A stretch of 64,000 bases of DNA from NCBI RefSeq assembly GCF_048323675.1, contig NZ_JBLWFK010000006.1, positions 320,161-384,160 of the forward strand. The letters are read 5' to 3'. Position 1 is the stretch's first letter. Each line of letters starts with the position of its first letter. Source of the DNA: Mangrovimicrobium sp048323675. GTDB lineage: Bacteria > Pseudomonadota > Gammaproteobacteria > Pseudomonadales > Halieaceae. The notes beneath the pieces were generated by a model, which saw only the letters and a program-made list of their open reading frames with translations, did not search any database and was not told where the DNA came from. Made by a program: the position numbers and the translations under genes. Shown piece by piece: positions 52,965 to 61,668 of the stretch.

Positions 52965-53861
52965 TTGCCTGATTCCCAGCCCGGCTACCGGGGGCGTTTC
53001 GCCCCCTCCCCCACCGGACCGCTTCATCTCGGCTCGCTGATCGCCGCCCTCGCCAGTTACCTGGAGGCTCGCCGCCACGGCGGCGCCTGGCTGGTGCGCA
53101 TGGAAGACCTCGACCCGCCCCGGGAGGAACCCGGCGCCGCCGCCAGCATTCTCGACGCCCTGGCCGCCCACGGCCTGCACCCGGATGAGGACATTCTCTG
53201 GCAGAGCGCGCGCCACGCCGCCTACGACGCCGCACTGCAGACCCTGGGTAGCCGCGGCCTGCTGTTTCGCTGCGACTGTACCCGCGCCATGCTGGGACCC
53301 GGCGGCGCCTGCGGCGGCCGCTGCGCGCCGCGCCAGTCCGCCATCGGCGAACACCATGCCCTGCGCATCCGGGTTCCGGACAACACCGTCATCCACTTCC
53401 GCGACGGCCTGCAGGGCGAATTCAGCGAACGCCTCGACGCCGCGCTCCCGGATTTCGTCCTGCGCCGCAAGGACGGCCTCTACGCCTACCAGCTGGCGGT
53501 CGTCGTGGACGACGGCTTCCAGGATATCACCCATATCGTGCGCGGCTCGGACCTGCTCGACTCCACTGCCCGCCAGCTCTACCTGCAGGCCTGCCTCGGC
53601 CTGCCGCACCCGCACTACCTGCACCTGCCGGTGATCACCCATGCCGACGGGCAAAAGCTGAGCAAACAGAATCACGCGCCACCCCTGGTCGCCGCACAGG
53701 CGGGGAACAACCTGCGCCAGGCGCTGGACTTTCTCAACCAGCCGCAACCACCCGCCGCGTTGCGCGACTGTGACGGCATTCTCGCCAGCGCCTGCGCCAA
53801 CTGGAACCCGGCCGCCCTGCCCCCGGTGCTGGGCATGCCCGGCCCCCGCGACGCGCGCTGA
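52965..53861 (+). CDS. gluQ: glutamyl-Q tRNA(Asp) synthetase
   Basis: 298 aa; GluRS paralogue lacking the anticodon domain that attaches Glu to queuosine of tRNA-Asp. HIGH-type FAPSPTGPLHLGSL, KMSKS-type DGQKLSKQN and zinc ligands CDC...CGGRC. TTG start 6 bp after dksA, the widespread dksA-gluQ operon. Confidence 0.95.
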   Translation: MPDSQPGYRGRFAPSPTGPLHLGSLIAALASYLEARRHGGAWLVRMEDLDPPREEPGAAASILDALAAHGLHPDEDILWQSARHAAYDAALQTLGSRGLLFRCDCTRAMLGPGGACGGRCAPRQSAIGEHHALRIRVPDNTVIHFRDGLQGEFSERLDAALPDFVLRRKDGLYAYQLAVVVDDGFQDITHIVRGSDLLDSTARQLYLQACLGLPHPHYLHLPVITHADGQKLSKQNHAPPLVAAQAGNNLRQALDFLNQPQPPAALRDCDGILASACANWNPAALPPVLGMPGPRDAR

Positions 53862-53951
53862 TGCACGCCGGCATCGACGATCGCGGCTTTACCCCCCGCA
53901 TACCCTTGAGTAGTATCCCCCTAGCCATCGCCAGCCGGGACCACTAAACCC

Positions 53952-54128
53952 ATGTATATCAACCGCATGCTGGTACTGGCGCTGATCCTCGCCCTGCTTT
54001 GCTATCCGGTCGCCAAGGACTGGCTGAGCGCCGACTACAGCGCCTGGTACCGTTACTACTTCCTCTGGATCTGCGTGGTGCTGGTGACCTGGTGGGCCAA
54101 CCGCTCGAGGAACCCGGATGAGCTCTAG
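53952..54128 (+). CDS. cbrX: small membrane protein CbrX-like
   Basis: 58 aa: MYINRMLVLALILALLCYP, a charged loop (KDWLSADYSAWYRYYF) and a second hydrophobic helix, ending DEL. It overlaps the start of cbrA by 11 nt, the same position and size as CbrX in Pseudomonas (cbrXAB operon). Function unknown; probably co-translated with CbrA. Confidence 0.8.
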   Translation: MYINRMLVLALILALLCYPVAKDWLSADYSAWYRYYFLWICVVLVTWWANRSRNPDEL

Positions 54129-57078
54129 CCTGACGCAGGTCCTGCTGCTCGTCGCCCTGTTTCTCGCCAGCCTGTTCGCGGTCGCCCTGCTGGCGGACCG
54201 CGGCGGTATTTCCCGGCGCATCTCCCACCACCCGGCCACCTACATTCTCTCGCTGGGCGTGTTCGCGGGGGCAATGGCCAGCAATGGCGTGCTCGAACTG
54301 GCCCACCGCTATGGCTACAACTTTTTCCTCTACTACACCGGGGTGGGCCTGCTGTTCGTGTTCTCGACTCTGCTGCTGATGCCCCTGCTGCGCCTTTCAC
54401 GGGTTTACCAGCTGGCGTCCCTGGCGGACCTGCTGACCTTCCGCTTCCGCAGCGCCCGGGTCGGCGCCGCGGTCACTGTCGCCATGTGCATCGCGCTGAT
54501 GCCGCTGCTGGCATTGCAGATCCAGGCCCTCGGCGACAGCATCCAGCAACTCGGCAGCCGCTTTCCCGGCACCGGCGCGGAAACCCTCAACCACCGCAGC
54601 GCCGCCCTGCTGACCTGTGTGGTCATGAGCGCCTTCGCCATGCTGTTCGGCGCCCGCAACATCTCCGCCCAGGAACGCAACGTGGGCCTGGTGGCGGCGA
54701 TGGCCTTCGCCTCGCTGGTCAAGCTGATCGCCCTGCTGCTGCTGGGCGCGATCGCGGTTTTCACCGTCTTCGGCGGTTTCCCGGAAATGCAGCAGTGGTT
54801 GCGGGAAGCGCCCGCCGCGCACGAGCAACTGACCCGCAACCTGCCGATCCAGAACGCCCATGCCTTCCTGTTGCTGTTTTTCGCCGGCGGCCTGTGCATG
54901 CCCCACGTGTTCCACATGCTGTTCGCGGAGAATACCGACAGCCGGGACCTGCGGATCGCCTCCTGGGCCATTCCACTGTACCTGATGCTGTTAAGCCTGC
55001 CGGTACTGCCGCTGGCATGGGCGGGTCTGCGGCTGGACCTCGCCGGTGCCGGCAACCTGGAGTATGTCGGGCTGCTGCTCGGCGAGTACCTCGACTCGCC
55101 ACTGGTCAGCGTACTGGCTTTCCTGGCCACCCTCTCGGCGGCCAGTGCCGCGATCGTGGTCGCCACCCTGGCGCTGGCCAACATGTGCCTGAACCACCTG
55201 ATCCTGCCCTCCCGGCTGCTCAACCTGAGCCAGGACAGCGATATCTATCGCCACCTGCGCTGGCTGCGGCGGGCCCTGATCGTCATCCTCATCGCCGGCG
55301 CCTACTTCTCCTATCTCGGGCTGGACGGCCGGCAGAACCTGATGGGGCTGGCCTACCTGGCGTTTTCCGGCACGCTGCATTTCCTGCCGGGCCTGGTCGC
55401 CACGCCCTACTGGCCCCACGCCAATCGCAGCGGGCTGCTGGCAGGCCTGTGGGGCGGGCTGATCGTGTGGTTCGTCGCCGTCCTGCTGCCGGTGACCCGC
55501 GGCTATACCCCGGGCATCGCCGAGGCGCTGGCACCCTGGCTCCCGGGCGTGGGCAACGACGCCTGGGCCATTGCCAGCATCCTGGCACTCGCCGTGAACG
55601 TGACCCTGTTCATCATCGTCTCCCTGCTGGCGCCCACCAGCGACGAGGAGCGGGTCGCCGCCGAGATCTGCTCCATGGACGACCTCAACCGGCCGGTGCG
55701 CCAGTTGCTGCCCCTGGTCAACGCCGGTGAGTTCGTCGAACTGCTGCGCCCCGCCCTCGGCGAGCGCACCGCCCAGGCCGAGGTGCACAAGGCCCTCGGC
55801 GAGCTGCAGTTCGCGGAAGACGAGGCGCGCCCCTACGCCCTGCGCCGGCTGCGCCGCCGCATCGAGGCCAATCTCTCCGGCCTGCTGGGTCCCGCGGTGG
55901 CCCACAACATCATCGAACGTTGCATCCCGATCCAGTCGGGCGGCACCGAGGACATCACCCTGATCGAGCGCTTCCTCGACACGCAGGTGCAGTTCACCGG
56001 CCTCGCCGCGGACCTCGACGCCCTGCGCCGCCGCTACCGGGAAACCCTCGACACCCTGCCCGTGGGACTGTGCTCGATGGGCTCCGACGGCGAGATGCTG
56101 ATGTGGAACCGCGCCATGGTGCGCCTGACCGACATCACCGCGCCGGACGTGCTCGGGGCGCTGGTCGACACCCTGCCGGCACCCTGGGGCAAGCTGCTGT
56201 CGGAATTCCGCGCCGGCGACAGCGACGCCCTGCTCAAGGCCGAAGTGAAAGCGGGCGACGAAGGCCACCGCTGGGTCAGCCTGCACAAATCGGTCACCGC
56301 CGAAGGGGACACCATGCTGCTGGTGGAGGACATCACCGACTACGAGCGCATGGAGGAAGAACTCCTGCACAACGAGCGCCTGGCCTCCATCGGCCGCCTG
56401 TCCGCGGGCGTTGCCCACGAGATCGGCAACCCGGTGACCGCCATCGCCTGCCTCGCGCAGAACCTGGAGTACGCCGAGAGCAACGATGAAGTCCGCTTCA
56501 CCGCCCAGGACATCCTGCGGCAGACGGAGCGGGTGTCGCGGATCGTCGACTCCCTGGTCAACTTCTCCCACGCGGGCTCCCAGGCGGCGGACCTGGAGTT
56601 GAAGCCCTGCAACCTCGCGGACTGCGTCGACGAGGCGGTGCACCTGCTCAGCCTCGATCGCGAAGCGCCGCCGATCCAGTTCAGCAACCTCTGCGACCGC
56701 GAGGTCGTGGTGCTGGCTGACAGCCAGCTGCTGCTGCAGGTTTTCATCAACCTGCTCGGCAACGCCCGCGACGCCTGCAACGGGGAGGGGCGGGTCCAGG
56801 TGCGCTCCTACCTGCAGGACGAGCGGGTGCTGGTCGACGTCGAGGACAACGGACACGGCATCCCCGCGGCACTGCAGAGCCAGATCTTCGAGCCCTTCTT
56901 CACGACCAAGGATCCCGGCGCCGGCACCGGGCTCGGGCTGTCACTGGTCTACAGCATCATGGACGACCTCGGCGGTTCGGTGCAGCTCACCAGCCCGCTG
57001 CACAGCGGTGCACATCCGGGCAGCCGGTTTACCCTGACACTGGCCGCCGCCAGCTATGGCGAGGCCTTTGAGGTGTAA
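54118..57078 (+). CDS. cbrA: sensor histidine kinase CbrA
   Basis: 986 aa. The N-terminal half is an SLC5/sodium-symporter-like domain with about 13 helices (transport of histidine in Pseudomonas CbrA), then a STAC-like linker, PAS (about 640-740: YRETLDTLPVGLCSMGSDG), H box AGVAHEIGNP (H767), N box NLLGNARDAC and G boxes DNGHGIP, GTGLGLSL. Controls carbon/nitrogen use through CbrB. Starts at ATG 54118 within the CbrX gene; cbrB follows 85 bp downstream. Confidence 0.93.
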   Translation: MSSSLTQVLLLVALFLASLFAVALLADRGGISRRISHHPATYILSLGVFAGAMASNGVLELAHRYGYNFFLYYTGVGLLFVFSTLLLMPLLRLSRVYQLASLADLLTFRFRSARVGAAVTVAMCIALMPLLALQIQALGDSIQQLGSRFPGTGAETLNHRSAALLTCVVMSAFAMLFGARNISAQERNVGLVAAMAFASLVKLIALLLLGAIAVFTVFGGFPEMQQWLREAPAAHEQLTRNLPIQNAHAFLLLFFAGGLCMPHVFHMLFAENTDSRDLRIASWAIPLYLMLLSLPVLPLAWAGLRLDLAGAGNLEYVGLLLGEYLDSPLVSVLAFLATLSAASAAIVVATLALANMCLNHLILPSRLLNLSQDSDIYRHLRWLRRALIVILIAGAYFSYLGLDGRQNLMGLAYLAFSGTLHFLPGLVATPYWPHANRSGLLAGLWGGLIVWFVAVLLPVTRGYTPGIAEALAPWLPGVGNDAWAIASILALAVNVTLFIIVSLLAPTSDEERVAAEICSMDDLNRPVRQLLPLVNAGEFVELLRPALGERTAQAEVHKALGELQFAEDEARPYALRRLRRRIEANLSGLLGPAVAHNIIERCIPIQSGGTEDITLIERFLDTQVQFTGLAADLDALRRRYRETLDTLPVGLCSMGSDGEMLMWNRAMVRLTDITAPDVLGALVDTLPAPWGKLLSEFRAGDSDALLKAEVKAGDEGHRWVSLHKSVTAEGDTMLLVEDITDYERMEEELLHNERLASIGRLSAGVAHEIGNPVTAIACLAQNLEYAESNDEVRFTAQDILRQTERVSRIVDSLVNFSHAGSQAADLELKPCNLADCVDEAVHLLSLDREAPPIQFSNLCDREVVVLADSQLLLQVFINLLGNARDACNGEGRVQVRSYLQDERVLVDVEDNGHGIPAALQSQIFEPFFTTKDPGAGTGLGLSLVYSIMDDLGGSVQLTSPLHSGAHPGSRFTLTLAAASYGEAFEV

Positions 57079-57163
57079 CCGCAGGCCCCATTTTGCCCGC
57101 AAACTGGCATATTCTTCCCACGAGGAGTATCTTCGATAATCCCTGAATTCCGGGTACCCAAGC

Positions 57164-58600
57164 ATGCAGAAAATTCTCGTTGTCGAAGACGAGTCCGTCA
57201 TTCGCACCGCCCTACATCGTCTGCTGGAGCGCAATGGCTACCAGGTGAACGAAGCGGGCTCCGTCCACCAGGCCGAAACGGACTTTAACCTCGAGGAATT
57301 CGACCTCATAATTTCCGACCTGCGCCTGCCCGGCGCGCCGGGAACCGACCTGATAAAGAAGGCCGGGGAAGTGCCGGTACTGATCATGACCAGTTACGCC
57401 AGCCTGCGCTCGGCGGTGGATTCCATGCGCATGGGCGCGGTGGATTACATCGCCAAGCCCTTTGACCACGGCGACATGGTCAACGCGGTGCAGCGGATTA
57501 TTGCGGATCACCCAACACCGCGCGCCCAGCAGGAAAAGGCCGCCCGCAACCGTCCCCGCGACGAGGCCCCGGGCACCGGCCTGGTGGGCAATTGCCAGGC
57601 CATGCAGACCATGTTCGAACAGTTGCAGCGTATGGCGCCCACGGAGTCCACGGTGCTGGTACTCGGTGAGACCGGCACCGGCAAGGAACTGGTGGCGCGC
57701 AATGTCCACCGGCTCAGCCGGCGGGCCGACAAGACCCTGATCTGCGTCAACTGCGCGGCCATCCCGGAAACCCTGATCGAATCCGAACTGTTCGGCTACG
57801 AGAAAGGTGCATTCACCGGGGCCAACGCCAGCCGCATGGGCCTGATCGAAGCCGCCGATGGCGGCACCCTGTTCCTCGATGAAATCGGGGAGCTGCCGAT
57901 GGAAGCCCAGGCGCGCCTGCTGCGCTTCATCCAGGAGGGCGAAATCCGCCGTATCGGCTCGGTGCACTCACGCAAGGTCGATGTACGGCTGATCTGCGCC
58001 ACCCACCGCAACCTGCCGCAGCTGGCCACCAACGGCCTGTTCCGCCAGGACCTTTACTACCGCATCAACGTACTGCGCCTGCTGCTGCCGCCCCTGCGCG
58101 AACGCGGCAAGGACATCCTGCACCTGGCGGAGCACATGCTGCAGATCCAGGCGCAGAAACTCGGCAAACCGGAAATGTACCTGTCTCCCAGGGCGATCCA
58201 GGCCATCACCACCTACCAGTGGCCCGGCAACGTCCGGGAACTCGAGCACGCCATCGAACGGGCGGCGGTTCTCGCCGACGACGACGAGATCGACAACGAG
58301 AACCTGGGTATCGACCTCGAACTGGTCAACGTCAACCGCCTGCGCGGCGACAGCAGCCCCAGCAAGCCGCCCAGCAGCGAGCGCAAGAGCAGCGCCAGTG
58401 AACCCCAGGAAGACCTCTCCCTGGAGGATTATTTCCAGCACTTCGTGCTGGAGCACCAGGACTCAATGAGCGAAACCGAACTGGCGCAGAAACTCGGCAT
58501 CAGCCGCAAATGCCTGTGGGAACGCCGCCAGCGCTTCGGCATTCCGCGCAGCAAATCCGGCACCCAACCGCGTCGCCGGCGGGCCTCTGTGGATGGCTGA
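57164..58600 (+). CDS. cbrB: sigma54-dependent response regulator CbrB
   Basis: 478 aa NtrC-type activator. Receiver with phospho-Asp D52 (LIISDLRLPG), AAA+ domain with Walker A GETGTGKE (168-175), GAFTGA loop (215-220) for sigma54 contact and DGGTLFLDEIGELP Walker B, then an Arg-Ser-rich linker and Fis-type HTH (ETELAQKLGISRKCLWERRQRFG). Partner of CbrA; its likely target is the sRNA promoter immediately downstream. Confidence 0.95.
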   Translation: MQKILVVEDESVIRTALHRLLERNGYQVNEAGSVHQAETDFNLEEFDLIISDLRLPGAPGTDLIKKAGEVPVLIMTSYASLRSAVDSMRMGAVDYIAKPFDHGDMVNAVQRIIADHPTPRAQQEKAARNRPRDEAPGTGLVGNCQAMQTMFEQLQRMAPTESTVLVLGETGTGKELVARNVHRLSRRADKTLICVNCAAIPETLIESELFGYEKGAFTGANASRMGLIEAADGGTLFLDEIGELPMEAQARLLRFIQEGEIRRIGSVHSRKVDVRLICATHRNLPQLATNGLFRQDLYYRINVLRLLLPPLRERGKDILHLAEHMLQIQAQKLGKPEMYLSPRAIQAITTYQWPGNVRELEHAIERAAVLADDDEIDNENLGIDLELVNVNRLRGDSSPSKPPSSERKSSASEPQEDLSLEDYFQHFVLEHQDSMSETELAQKLGISRKCLWERRQRFGIPRSKSGTQPRRRRASVDG

Positions 58601-58605
58601 AGGGC

Positions 58606-58653
58606 GTTACCCTCGCTTGGATCGGTTACGAATCGCAGGGTAATTAGGTAACA
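58606..58653 (+). promoter_or_regulatory. candidate CbrB-binding sites
   Basis: Clustered half-sites GTTAC (58606-58610, 58625-58629), GTAAT (58640-58644) and GTAAC (58648-58652). The second and last form GTTAC-N18-GTAAC. The published Pseudomonas CbrB motif, as I recall it, is TGTTAC-N14-GTAACA, so spacing differs. About 80-120 bp ahead of the sigma54 promoter, right for an enhancer. An AT-rich tract (58688-58727) between them could host IHF. Confidence 0.55.
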
Positions 58654-58728
58654 AAACCAAAAAACTAGCACTCGCTCACACAAGTCAAAAATATACATCT
58701 TATTGTTTTTATTGATTTTTCTTATTTC

Positions 58729-58744
58729 TGGCACGCACACTGCT
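58729..58744 (+). promoter_or_regulatory. sigma54 (-24/-12) promoter
   Basis: TGGCACGCACACTGCT: invariant GG (58730-58731) and GC (58742-58743) exactly 10 nt apart, TGGCACG fully consensus. Predicted start near 58755. Confidence 0.85.
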
Positions 58745-58754
58745 ATCTATGGGG

Positions 58755-59033
58755 CAGTGTGACAAATAAAAATAACAAGCACGATTAATAAAAATAACAG
58801 ACATCACTATGGACCTGGATGGGGAGGGAAACTTCCCCTTCAATTTATTAGAGGTCCGACAATTACTGGCGAGACAGTTGTCTCCCGATGTTGTCGACAC
58901 AAAAAATCAGAACAACTTTCGACGTTTAGACATCGATAGTTGCGTGACTAATAATAAAAACACGATAGAAATAACAATAACACTGCGCACCAGACCTGGA
59001 TGGGGAAGACTATGTCTTCCCCTTCGTTCATTT
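58755..59033 (+). ncRNA. CrcZ-like Hfq/Crc-sequestering small RNA
   Basis: About 280 nt, between cbrB and pcnB as crcZ in Pseudomonas. Four perfect (AAN)n runs of the Hfq distal-face type: 58765-58778, 58787-58798, 58950-58961 and 58970-58981, plus a partial one near 58900-58915. Two copies of the phrase GACCTGGATGGGGA precede hairpins (58813 and 58994). The first sits in a stem closed by GGACCT/AGGTCC; the second, GGGGAAGAC-TAT-GTCTTCCCC, is followed by TTCGTTCATTT and acts as terminator. By family, such RNA titrates Hfq/Crc and relieves catabolite repression. Exact ends inferred. Confidence 0.72.
59002..59033 (+). terminator. terminator of the CrcZ-like RNA
   Basis: Perfect 9-bp stem GGGGAAGAC (59002-59010) / GTCTTCCCC (59014-59022), 3-nt loop, T-rich tail. 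Confidence 0.75.
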
Positions 59034-59123
59034 GGGGCCCGGCAAAAGCGACCGCGACACCTCTGAGACCTGTGGTACACTGCGACCCGGCTCACCAGCA
59101 CCAAGGACCAGGCGTACACTCCC

Positions 59124-60425
59124 TTGAAAGTCATCCCCCGGGACCAGCACTGCATTTCGCGCAAGAACATCAGCGACAGCGCACTGAAAGTCATGGCGCG
59201 ACTGCGCAGCGAGGGCTACCAGGCCTATCTCGTTGGCGGCGCCGTGCGGGACCTGCTGCTGGGTGGCCATCCCAAGGATTTCGACGTGGCGACCGACGCC
59301 ACCCCGGAAGTCGTCCACGGCCTGTTCCGCAACTCGCGCATCATCGGCCGCCGCTTCCGCATCGTGCATGTGCGCTTTGGCCGGGAAATCATTGAGGTCA
59401 CCACCTTCCGCGGTCACCACGACAACGGCGACGACCGCGGCTCGGAACACAGCGGCAAGCACGCCCGGCAATCGGAAAAGGGCCTGCTGCTGCGCGACAA
59501 CGTCTTCGGCACCCTGGAAGAAGATGCCGTACGCCGCGACCTGACCGTCAACGCCCTGTACTACGATGCCGGCAGCTTCGAGGTGCTGGACCACGTCGAC
59601 GGCCTGCCGGACCTCGAGCAGCGCCTTATCCATATCATCGGCGACCCGGCCCAGCGCTACCGCGAAGACCCGGTGCGCATGCTGCGGGTCCTGCGCTTCG
59701 CGGCGAAGCTGGATTTTGATATCGAGCGCGGCACCGCCGCCGCCATCCCCGCCTGCGCGCCACTGCTGCGGGAAATTCCCTCCGCGCGCCTGTTCGACGA
59801 ATTCCTCAAGCTGTTCCTCAGCGGCTATGCCACCGCCACCCTGGAGCAGCTGCTGCGCCACGACCTGCTGCAATACCTGTTCCCGGAGGCCGACGCCATC
59901 CTGCAGCGCGACCCCGCGGCCCTGGCCCTGGTGCGGGCGGCCATGCGCAACACCGACCAGCGTATCGCCGAGGACAAACCGGTCACCCCGGCCTTCCTCT
60001 TCGCTGCCCTGCTGTGGCCGGTAACCCGCGACCTCGCCCAGCGCCTCGAGGCCGCCGGCGAGCCGCCGGTTCCCGCCCTGCACAGCGCCGCCCAGCAGGT
60101 AATCGCGGATGCTGTCCAGCACGTCGCCATTCCGCGCCGCTTCAGCCAGCCGATGCGCGAGATCTGGGAATTCCAGCTGCGCCTCGTCCGCAAGAAGGGC
60201 AAGAAGGCCATGGAACTGGCCGGACACCGCCGCTTTCGCGCCGCCTACGATTTCCTCCTGCTGCGCGAGCAGGCCGGGGAAGACACCGGCGGTCTGGGCG
60301 CCTGGTGGACCGAGTTCCAGCAGCAGAACCCGGACATCAAGCCACTGCCCGGTGGCGAGGACGTCGAGCGCCCCGCGCCCCGGCGGCGCCGCCCGCGCAG
60401 ACGCCGCAATAACGCCAATTCATGA
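59124..60425 (+). CDS. pcnB: poly(A) polymerase I
   Basis: 433 aa nucleotidyltransferase of the class II CCA/PAP family: YLVGGAVRDLLLGGHPKDFDVATDATP (active-site DxD), RFRIVHVRF, DLTVNALYYD and an Arg-rich C-terminus (RRRRPRRR-type tail). Adenylates RNA 3' ends. Start TTG at 59124 keeps the conserved ISRKNIS region; ribosome site weak. Overlaps folK by 4 nt. Confidence 0.93.
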   Translation: MKVIPRDQHCISRKNISDSALKVMARLRSEGYQAYLVGGAVRDLLLGGHPKDFDVATDATPEVVHGLFRNSRIIGRRFRIVHVRFGREIIEVTTFRGHHDNGDDRGSEHSGKHARQSEKGLLLRDNVFGTLEEDAVRRDLTVNALYYDAGSFEVLDHVDGLPDLEQRLIHIIGDPAQRYREDPVRMLRVLRFAAKLDFDIERGTAAAIPACAPLLREIPSARLFDEFLKLFLSGYATATLEQLLRHDLLQYLFPEADAILQRDPAALALVRAAMRNTDQRIAEDKPVTPAFLFAALLWPVTRDLAQRLEAAGEPPVPALHSAAQQVIADAVQHVAIPRRFSQPMREIWEFQLRLVRKKGKKAMELAGHRRFRAAYDFLLLREQAGEDTGGLGAWWTEFQQQNPDIKPLPGGEDVERPAPRRRRPRRRRNNANS

Positions 60426-60997
60426 TTCCTGCCTACATCGCCCTGGGCAGCAACCTGGGCAATCCGCTGGCGCAGCTACAGCGAGCCGCCGGCGCACTCG
60501 ACAAGCTGCCGGGCACCCGGCTCGCCGCCTGCTCGCCGCTCTACCGCAGCGCCGCGGTGGGACCGGGGGAGCAGCCGGACTACCTCAACGCCGTCGTGCG
60601 CCTGGACACCGACCTGCAGCCACTGGCGCTGCTCGACGCGCTGCAGGCCATCGAAGCGGCCCAGGGCCGGGAGCGCGAGGTCCGCTGGGGCGCGCGAACC
60701 CTGGACCTCGATTTACTGCTGTATGGGGCGCAGCGCATCGACGAACCGCGACTCACGGTGCCCCATCCGCGCATGACCCAGCGGGCGTTCGTCCTCTACC
60801 CGCTCGCCGCTGTCGCGGGTGCGAATTTGCTACTGCCCAACGGCGAGGAACTTGGTAAATTACTAGCGACCTGCCCCCCGGAGGGCCTGCAGCGGACCAC
60901 GCTGTCCCTGCGGGAGACTCCCGGGAGCACGGCGCGCGCCAGCGACCGGCGGCAGGCACCTGGAAACGGCCCGGATGCGGGGGACAAAGGCCATTAA
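60422..60997 (+). CDS. folK: HPPK: 2-amino-4-hydroxy-6-hydroxymethyldihydropteridine diphosphokinase
   Basis: 191 aa, folate synthesis. IALGSNLGNPLAQL, YLNAVVRLDTDL, RWGARTLDLDLLLYG and LTVPHPRMTQRAFVLYPLA are HPPK motifs. ATGA overlap with pcnB. C-terminal 35 residues extend beyond the family core and overlap the next gene by 23 nt. Confidence 0.95.
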   Translation: MIPAYIALGSNLGNPLAQLQRAAGALDKLPGTRLAACSPLYRSAAVGPGEQPDYLNAVVRLDTDLQPLALLDALQAIEAAQGREREVRWGARTLDLDLLLYGAQRIDEPRLTVPHPRMTQRAFVLYPLAAVAGANLLLPNGEELGKLLATCPPEGLQRTTLSLRETPGSTARASDRRQAPGNGPDAGDKGH

Positions 60998-61655
60998 CAT
61001 CGATTCCAAGGGGCGCAAGCGGCCCTCCTACATCGCCGTGGAAGGACCGATTGGCGTGGGCAAGACCACTCTCGCCAAGCGGCTCGCCGCCAGCTTCAAC
61101 TACGAGATCCTGCTGGAGGAAGCGGAACAGAACCCCTTCCTGGAACGCTTTTACCGCAACCGCGAGCAGGCGGCGCTGGCCACCCAGCTGTTCTTCCTGT
61201 TCCAGCGGGCGCAGAAAATCCAGGACCTGCGCCAGACCGACATCTTCGAACCGGTGCGCGTGGCCGACTTCCTGATCGAGAAAGACCCGCTGTTCGCGCG
61301 CATCAATCTCGACCGCGAGGAGTACCAGCTCTACGAGAAGGTCTACCAGCAGCTCACCATCGACGCCCCGCAGCCGGACCTGGTGATCTACCTGCAGGCC
61401 TCTACCGATGTGCTGCTTTCGCGCATCGAGGCCCGCGGCCTGCCCGCCGAACAGGGGATCGAGCGCAGCTACCTGGAGCGCCTGAACGAAGTGTACAGTG
61501 AGTTCTTTCTATATTACGATGGCGCACCTCTGCTGATCGTCAACGCCAGTGAAATCGACCTGGCCAACGGCGACAGGGACTACAATCACCTGGTGGATTA
61601 CCTGCTGGACATTCGCAGCGGTCGCCACTACTTCAACCCGACCTTTTTTGGCTAG
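60975..61655 (+). CDS. deoxynucleoside kinase
   Basis: 226 aa. P-loop EGPIGVGKTTLAKRL, LLEEAEQNPFLERFY, LYEKVYQQL and DLVIYLQASTDVLLSRIEARG lid, as in dAK/dGK-type deoxynucleoside kinases. Salvages deoxynucleosides; preferred base unknown. Starts inside folK. In Pseudomonas a similar gene is in this place. Confidence 0.88.
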   Translation: MRGTKAINIDSKGRKRPSYIAVEGPIGVGKTTLAKRLAASFNYEILLEEAEQNPFLERFYRNREQAALATQLFFLFQRAQKIQDLRQTDIFEPVRVADFLIEKDPLFARINLDREEYQLYEKVYQQLTIDAPQPDLVIYLQASTDVLLSRIEARGLPAEQGIERSYLERLNEVYSEFFLYYDGAPLLIVNASEIDLANGDRDYNHLVDYLLDIRSGRHYFNPTFFG

Positions 61656-61668
61656 CACGGGGCGGCTC

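Noticed and set aside
58809..59066. 85-codon + strand open frame between cbrB and pcnB
   Set aside because: It lies across the sRNA hairpins and A-rich motifs, has a weak start and resembles no protein.
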